Shown here piece by piece: positions 6,011-9,501 of a DNA stretch of 9,501 nt. This DNA is from Rickettsiales bacterium (lineage in GTDB: Bacteria > Pseudomonadota > Alphaproteobacteria > Rickettsiales > Rickettsiaceae): the NCBI GenBank assembly GCA_947508155.1, contig CANNRM010000010.1, positions 1 through 9,501 on the forward strand, written 5' to 3'. Each line of letters begins with the position of its first letter. The stretch's first letter is position 1. Position numbers and translations under genes: made by a program. Below the pieces are notes generated by a model. It was not told the origin of the DNA and did not search any database. It saw only the letters and a list, made by a program, of their open reading frames with translations.

Positions 6011-6435
6011 TATTTTTTACCTTTTTTTACAGCTTTATCATTAGCTGATGTTTTCACTTCTTCGGCTTTAGCAGCTACTTTCCTACTAATGATATCAGCA
6101 ATAGCAGATTGCATAACTTTAATATCAGTATCCTTTGACACTTGTAGAAGTAATGAACTATCATTTTCATTAACTTTCACAACCTTGCCATAGATACCAC
6201 TATGAAGAAGTACTTCTTCGCCAGGCTTAACAGTAGAAACTAACTGCTCTTGAGCTTTACGCTTCTTTTCCTGTGGACGAATAAGTAGAAAGTAAAATAC
6301 CACGAAAATTAGCACCATTGGAGCAAGGCTCATCAAAGTGCTTTGCACTGGCTCTGGGGCTGGAGGCAGACCTTCTGCAGAAGTTGTAGTTGTGAGTGTT
6401 ACGTCTTGAGTTTGTGTGTTTTGTTCTGACGACAT
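6010..6435 (-). CDS. yajC: Preprotein translocase accessory subunit YajC
   Basis: YajC is a small inner-membrane protein that associates with SecD-SecF and SecYEG. 141 residues: a Thr/Pro-rich N-terminal tail of about 30 residues (longer than in E. coli, whose whole protein is 110), one membrane helix at about 34-52 (SLAPMVLIFVVFYFLLI), directly followed by the family hallmark RPQEKKRK, and a cytosolic beta domain with VKPGEEVLLHSGIYGKV. The C-terminal tail is lysine- and alanine-rich. ATG 6435 is preceded by AGGTAA at good spacing. The stop TAG overlaps the GTG start of secD by one base, which indicates translational coupling. Confidence 0.96.
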   Translation of the reverse strand: MSSEQNTQTQDVTLTTTTSAEGLPPAPEPVQSTLMSLAPMVLIFVVFYFLLIRPQEKKRKAQEQLVSTVKPGEEVLLHSGIYGKVVKVNENDSSLLLQVSKDTDIKVMQSAIADIISRKVAAKAEEVKTSANDKAVKKGKK

Positions 6436-6467
6436 GTGTTTTACCTAATTTATTTAAAGCGACAATG

Positions 6468-6496
6468 ATCATCCTATCTTCTAAGCAAAAAGTCAA
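6468..6496 (-). promoter_or_regulatory. Promoter for yajC-secD-ankyrin
   Basis: On the minus strand, TTGACT (6496-6491), a 17-bp spacer and GATGAT (6473-6468) fit a sigma-70-type promoter with a strong -35 and a 4/6 -10. The start would fall about 25 nt before ATG 6435. It is divergent to the promoter at 6539-6567, so the two may share regulatory space in the 171-bp gap. Confidence 0.55.
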
Positions 6497-6538
6497 GAGA
6501 CATGTAAAAGAATCGGAATTACTAATTTATAATAATAG

Positions 6539-6567
6539 TTGCATATATATCGTAAATATGTTATAAC
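6539..6567 (+). promoter_or_regulatory. Promoter for the 199-residue unknown gene
   Basis: TTGCAT (6539-6544), a spacer of exactly 17 bp, and TATAAC (6562-6567) with a TG extension (TGTTATAAC). The ATATGTTATAA core is the same as in the promoter of the DUF4143 gene (780-789). The predicted start is near 6574, giving a leader of about 33 nt before ATG 6607. Confidence 0.6.
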
Positions 6568-6606
6568 CAATATCACGCAAACTAACAAATTTTAAGAGAA
6601 GCTATT

Positions 6607-7206
6607 ATGATATTGGAAATTATTAATCAAATGAATATATATGCTGCCGAATATAGATTTCTAGGTTTAGATCAATCGATACACGAATCCAAAGCCAAAG
6701 AAGCAGTACACGCCGACAAATGGAGCAAAGCATTATCTATACAAAATACCATGATAAGCATCGATGAAAGCGACATTGCACACTATATCAACGCGCATAT
6801 CCATGATATATTACACAGCTCAGCATTAAATGCAGTATTCTCCCAAGAATTTCAGAAAATATTCGCATCACACACAGAATCTTTAGTAAAATCTGGTGTT
6901 GCAATCAATTATGACAATTGTTATAAGAAATTCATTAGACCAATGCTAAAGCAATGCAAATCTGGCCAAATGACTGAAGCAGATTTAAAGAATTTACTCA
7001 ACGAGTTTGATCCTCAATACGCGAAATTAGCATCAGATGAGTTAAATGGAATCTCACACGCTGAAAAAAGAACATATTCAGAAATGTACTGCGATGAAAA
7101 AGATGAAGATGCAGACTCAGCAATAACAGACATGTATTCATACGTGGGAACAGAGTATTTTGACCAAGAAACTGTTGTTATTGGCACTAACCACGTATTT
7201 CAATAA
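6607..7206 (+). CDS. Hypothetical protein, 199 residues, acidic C-terminal part
   Basis: I do not recognise this protein. It is hydrophilic and mostly helical in character, with no signal peptide, membrane segment or familiar motif. Residues 1-95 contain several amphipathic stretches and many histidines (IAHYINAHIHDILH at 57-70). Residues 120-150 (MTEADLKNLLNEFDPQYAKLASDELNG) look like a helical hairpin, with a pattern loosely like EF-hand lead-ins but no complete calcium loop. Residues 163-170 (DEKDEDAD) form an acidic patch, followed by a Tyr-rich tail. ATG 6607 has AAGAGA (6594-6599) upstream and a good promoter. It stands alone between the divergent yajC unit and the ABC ATPase, 135 bp before the latter, which has its own promoter candidate. 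It may be a lineage-specific secreted or regulatory protein, but this is not shown. Confidence 0.75.
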   Translation: MILEIINQMNIYAAEYRFLGLDQSIHESKAKEAVHADKWSKALSIQNTMISIDESDIAHYINAHIHDILHSSALNAVFSQEFQKIFASHTESLVKSGVAINYDNCYKKFIRPMLKQCKSGQMTEADLKNLLNEFDPQYAKLASDELNGISHAEKRTYSEMYCDEKDEDADSAITDMYSYVGTEYFDQETVVIGTNHVFQ

Positions 7207-7284
7207 TGTTCTAAATCACAAAGCTGTACATCATACGAAATTTGTAGAAAAAATATACCAAACCCCAAGAATCTAGCTTTTTAC

Positions 7285-7313
7285 TTGCAAATCAATGCTC
7301 TATAGGCGATTAT
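7285..7313 (+). promoter_or_regulatory. Possible promoter for the ABC ATPase gene
   Basis: TTGCAA (7285-7290), a 17-bp spacer and GATTAT (7308-7313, 4/6 to TATAAT). TTATAC at 7310-7315 is an alternative -10 with 19-bp spacing. A start near 7320 would give a leader of about 20 nt. The 135-bp gap from 7207 holds no clear terminator for the preceding gene, so readthrough is also possible. Confidence 0.4.
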
Positions 7314-7341
7314 ACAATGCAACACACATAAGTAGCATTCT

Positions 7342-8061
7342 ATGATCGTCGTTGAGAATTTGACAAAAAAATATTCCGGACATTACGCCGTGAAAAATAT
7401 CAATTTCAAAGTTGATAAACAGGAAACAGTCGCAATAGTTGGACCTTCAGGTAGTGGAAAATCTACCCTACTGAGATGTATCAATCGCTTAGAAGAACCA
7501 TCTTCTGGTAATATCATAATAGATGGTCAAAAACTTACCGCCAAATCTAGCAATAAACTGAGACTTAAAATAGGAATGGTTTTTCAACATTTTAACCTAT
7601 TTCCTCACATGAATGTACTGGAAAACCTAATCTATAGCCCTTGCAAAGTCAAACGGATGAAAGAAGATATAGCCAAAGAAAAAGCAATTGCGCTTCTAGA
7701 AAAATTTAGCCTCTCTAATAAGTCTCACTTCATGCCCAACAACCTTTCGGGCGGGCAAAAACAGCGCGTATCGATAGCTCGAGCAATTATGATGGACCCA
7801 GAGATTATGCTCTTTGATGAGCCAACTTCAGCGCTAGATCCTGAAGTAATAGGCGATATAGCAGAGGCTATTTCATTGTTAAAATCAGACATGACTATTA
7901 TCATCGTCACGCATCACATAAAATTTGCTCGCGCTGTTGCGGATCGTATTATTTTTATGGATCAGGGGCAAGTGTTATGCGATCAACCACGCGATGAGTT
8001 TTTTGAAAAGCCCAAATCTCAAAGAGCTCGGTTGTTCTTGAGTAAAGTTAGTGAGTTTTAA
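7342..8061 (+). CDS. ABC transporter ATP-binding protein, polar amino acid (GlnQ-like) type
   Basis: The ATPase subunit of an ABC importer, closest by motif to the GlnQ/HisP polar amino acid group; 239 residues is the usual length. Motifs: Walker A GPSGSGKST (34-42), Q-loop VFQHFNLFPHM with Q82, signature LSGGQ (135-139), Walker B IMLFDE (155-160) with E160, D-loop SALD (163-166), and H-loop H191 in IVTHH, where the group usually has VTHEM. It would sit on the cytosolic side of the inner membrane and power uptake of an amino acid such as glutamine, which an obligate intracellular bacterium would take from its host. No permease or binding-protein gene is adjacent; as I recall, rickettsial glnQ and glnP genes are often unlinked. 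Substrate is inferred from family only. The ribosome binding site is weak. A long hairpin repeat follows in the convergent gap. Confidence 0.93.
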   Translation: MIVVENLTKKYSGHYAVKNINFKVDKQETVAIVGPSGSGKSTLLRCINRLEEPSSGNIIIDGQKLTAKSSNKLRLKIGMVFQHFNLFPHMNVLENLIYSPCKVKRMKEDIAKEKAIALLEKFSLSNKSHFMPNNLSGGQKQRVSIARAIMMDPEIMLFDEPTSALDPEVIGDIAEAISLLKSDMTIIIVTHHIKFARAVADRIIFMDQGQVLCDQPRDEFFEKPKSQRARLFLSKVSEF

Positions 8062-8112
8062 CCAAACACATTATACGTTACATTTCACCACCATACGAAA
8101 TTTCGGTTGTAT

Positions 8113-8249
8113 CGTCATTGCGAGGATGGCTCCAGCCCGACGTGGCAATCTCTCTTTTTATAAAATATTATGCATGATACAGCGAATCAGAAGGTTTTAT
8201 AGCAGAAGAGAGATTGCCACGTCGGGCTGGAGCCCTCCTCGCAATGACG
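8113..8249. repeat. Long hairpin repeat: 44-bp inverted arms with one mismatch
   Basis: Arms at 8113-8156 and 8206-8249 are inverted copies that differ at one base (GAGGATGG versus GAGGAGGG). Each begins CGTCATTGCGAGG and ends GGCAATCTCTCTT, the outline of palindromic repeats seen between genes in Rickettsiales and other bacteria. The 49-nt loop contains a further stem, TATAAAA (8159-8165) with TTTTATA (8195-8201). Outside it, TTTCACCAC (8083-8091) pairs with GTGGTGAAA (8258-8266). The arms are richer in G+C than their surroundings. It lies between two convergent genes, has no T-run and no coding role, and fills most of the 231-bp gap. Confidence 0.88.
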
Positions 8250-8292
8250 TTTTAGGCGTGGTGAAAGCTTGCCATTATACAATCGCTTGGTA

Positions 8293-8685
8293 TTATCTCT
8301 CATTACCTACACTTTGCTTAGACCTCTCAGACTGCAACTTCCCCACCCATGACGCTTTGGCAACATCTTTTGGCATTGCTTTTGCAGTGATGATATCATT
8401 TAACATGCCACTAATCACTTCATCTTTTGGCTTACTAGCAGAATCTATAATTCTCTGCATTTTGCCAGATAATCCCAGTTGATTCATATCTAATGTTGCC
8501 CTGATGATCCGTGGCACTTGTTTAGACAAAATATTTGCATGTTCAGGATATGCCGTAGCACAAATATTCTGAACCCCATTCTCAAGTATTTTCATTTTTT
8601 GAGGAGATACGTAATTGCCAGTAGTCTGACTAGAGATATAATCCGCGACCTGCTCAGCCACATACTCTCTTAGTTCTTTGTTCAT
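8293..8685 (-). CDS. Hypothetical protein, 130 residues, coupled to upstream gene
   Basis: Not recognised. A short hydrophilic protein predicted mostly helical, without membrane segments, signal peptide or known motif. The N-terminus NKELREYVAEQVADYISSQT is a charged amphipathic helix; the C-terminal third (MPKDVAKASWVGKLQSERSKQS) is basic. ATG 8685 has an excellent ribosome binding site, GGAGGGAAT, contributed by the last codons of the upstream gene, and overlaps that gene's stop as ATGA. This strongly implies translational coupling and a shared process or complex. It ends convergently to the ABC ATPase gene, with the hairpin repeat between them. Confidence 0.8.
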   Translation of the reverse strand: MNKELREYVAEQVADYISSQTTGNYVSPQKMKILENGVQNICATAYPEHANILSKQVPRIIRATLDMNQLGLSGKMQRIIDSASKPKDEVISGMLNDIITAKAMPKDVAKASWVGKLQSERSKQSVGNER

Positions 8686-9501
8686 ATTCCCTCCAGCATT
8701 TGAAAAACTTCTATTTTCGCAGCGTGCAAAAGCCCTTCGTGTAATCTATGTGATACATCACTATATTTATGCACCAATTCCTCTATCCTGGAGTGATCTA
8801 TTGGCGACTTGCCAAGATATATGGCATATTTATTCGCAATATCTGATATATCAGATATTGTCCTATTACCACAATGCGCCAACATCGTAACTATCTCATC
8901 TATAAAGGATCTTTTAGCAATTTGAGGATTAACGGTCACAAGAGACCGCAAATAGAAGTCTTTTATGTTATCAAGATAATTCATCACCTTAGTATTATCT
9001 GCTTCTAGCATAGAATATGCAGCAATTTTAACCCTATATTCTAACTCATTCATATGATGAGCAGTTAATCTATTGAAGGGCTGCGACGCTTTTTCAAAAC
9101 TATGCCTCACATCTTCCAGAGATAGTATTTTATTGTAATTCAGCGCATATTTACTACAAATGAGTATGGCATCTGTAAATTTTTTGAAGTAATTCTGCGC
9201 AGAGGGAGTAAGCATACCATTTAAATCATACAAATGTTTGCCTTCTTGAGATGAGGTAGTAGCAAGCTTTATCACATATTTTGTTAATGCTTCCACCACT
9301 TCTGAAATAGATATTTTTACACCAGATGCAAATTTTGTCGTGATTGCCTCCAAGGCTTCACGCTGCAAGTGATCCAAATGCAAGAGCTTGACCTCTTTAT
9401 CTCTATTGTTTTTATCACCTATATTTGTCATACCATTTCCCAAATTAAATTGCGCAGATGAATTTTGAATGGCAAGCTCCCGCAGCGTATACTTAATAGG
9501 T
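8682..9501 (-). CDS. Hypothetical helical protein, probably 5'-truncated by the window edge
   Basis: Not recognised. At least 253 residues if started at TTG 9443, or 249 from ATG 9431, but the same frame stays open with no stop to the window edge at 9501, and the upstream codons read as plausible protein (KYTLRELAIQNSSAQFNLGN). I therefore favour a gene that starts outside the window. The protein is all-helical in appearance, with repeated hydrophobic/charged stretches (LHLDHLQREALEAITTKFA, ISEVVEALTKYVIKLA, EYRVKIAAYSMLEA, IDEIVTMLAHCG) and no membrane segment. Its last codons supply the ribosome binding site for the 130-residue gene, which overlaps it by four bases. The pair looks like a small operon of unknown, possibly lineage-specific, function. 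Confidence 0.75.
   Translation of the reverse strand, partial: PIKYTLRELAIQNSSAQFNLGNGMTNIGDKNNRDKEVKLLHLDHLQREALEAITTKFASGVKISISEVVEALTKYVIKLATTSSQEGKHLYDLNGMLTPSAQNYFKKFTDAILICSKYALNYNKILSLEDVRHSFEKASQPFNRLTAHHMNELEYRVKIAAYSMLEADNTKVMNYLDNIKDFYLRSLVTVNPQIAKRSFIDEIVTMLAHCGNRTISDISDIANKYAIYLGKSPIDHSRIEELVHKYSDVSHRLHEGLLHAAKIEVFQMLEGI

Noticed and set aside
6740..7060. Possible EF-hand-like segments in the 199-residue protein.
   Set aside because: No segment has the full spacing of a 12-residue calcium-binding loop.
7232..8103. Direct repeat CATACGAAATTT at 7232-7243 and 8092-8103, flanking the ABC ATPase gene.
   Set aside because: A single 12-bp match is expected by chance in an AT-rich window of this size, and no insertion-type ends accompany it.
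8051..8482. Open frame of 143 codons on the plus strand.
   Set aside because: It runs through the hairpin repeat and then antisense to the 130-residue gene, which has an excellent ribosome binding site and coupling to its neighbour.

Overview
This is an AT-rich window from what looks like the chromosome of an intracellular alphaproteobacterium of the order Rickettsiales; the family cannot be fixed from this sequence. The support is the short SecD (about 518 residues, the size I recall for rickettsial SecD), an ankyrin-repeat gene attached to the yajC-secD unit, an orphan GlnQ-type ABC ATPase with no permease beside it, a proliferating-type DUF4143 ATPase, long intergenic palindromes containing CGTCATTGCGAGG, and a small transposase-free element with terminal inverted repeats. 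I see no rRNA, CRISPR array, phage structural block or complete insertion sequence.

Layout. At 1-756 (+) lies the 3' end of mfd, the transcription-repair coupling factor. At 838-1977 (+) follows an AAA ATPase of the DUF4143 family, framed by two 36-bp copies of one palindrome; the upstream copy holds the ribosome binding site and the downstream copy holds the stop codon and acts as terminator. At 2123-2986 (+) is a protein with two internal repeats resembling the flagellin hook 'IN' motif of FliD/flagellin, with no flagellar gene nearby. A possible 64-residue gene (2983-3177, -) and a tRNA-Gly(GCC) gene (3304-3378, -) come next. A 144-bp MITE-like element (3494-3637) sits exactly between the stop codon of the ankyrin gene and a hairpin terminator (3439-3488).

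From 6435 down to 3638 (-) runs yajC-secD-ankyrin, a tightly packed unit driven by a promoter near 6468-6496. YajC and SecD are membrane subunits of the Sec translocon accessory complex; SecF is absent from the window. Divergent to it is an unrecognised 199-residue gene (6607-7206, +) with a good promoter, then a GlnQ-like ATPase (7342-8061, +). A 137-bp hairpin repeat (8113-8249) fills the convergent gap after it. The right end holds two translationally coupled genes of unknown function on the minus strand (8293-8685 and 8682 to the window edge); the upstream one stays open to the edge, so it is probably cut off at its 5' end.

The most interesting items are the palindrome-framed ATPase cassette, the stand-alone hook-IN-repeat protein, the MITE wedged between a stop codon and its terminator, and the ankyrin gene joined to the Sec unit.
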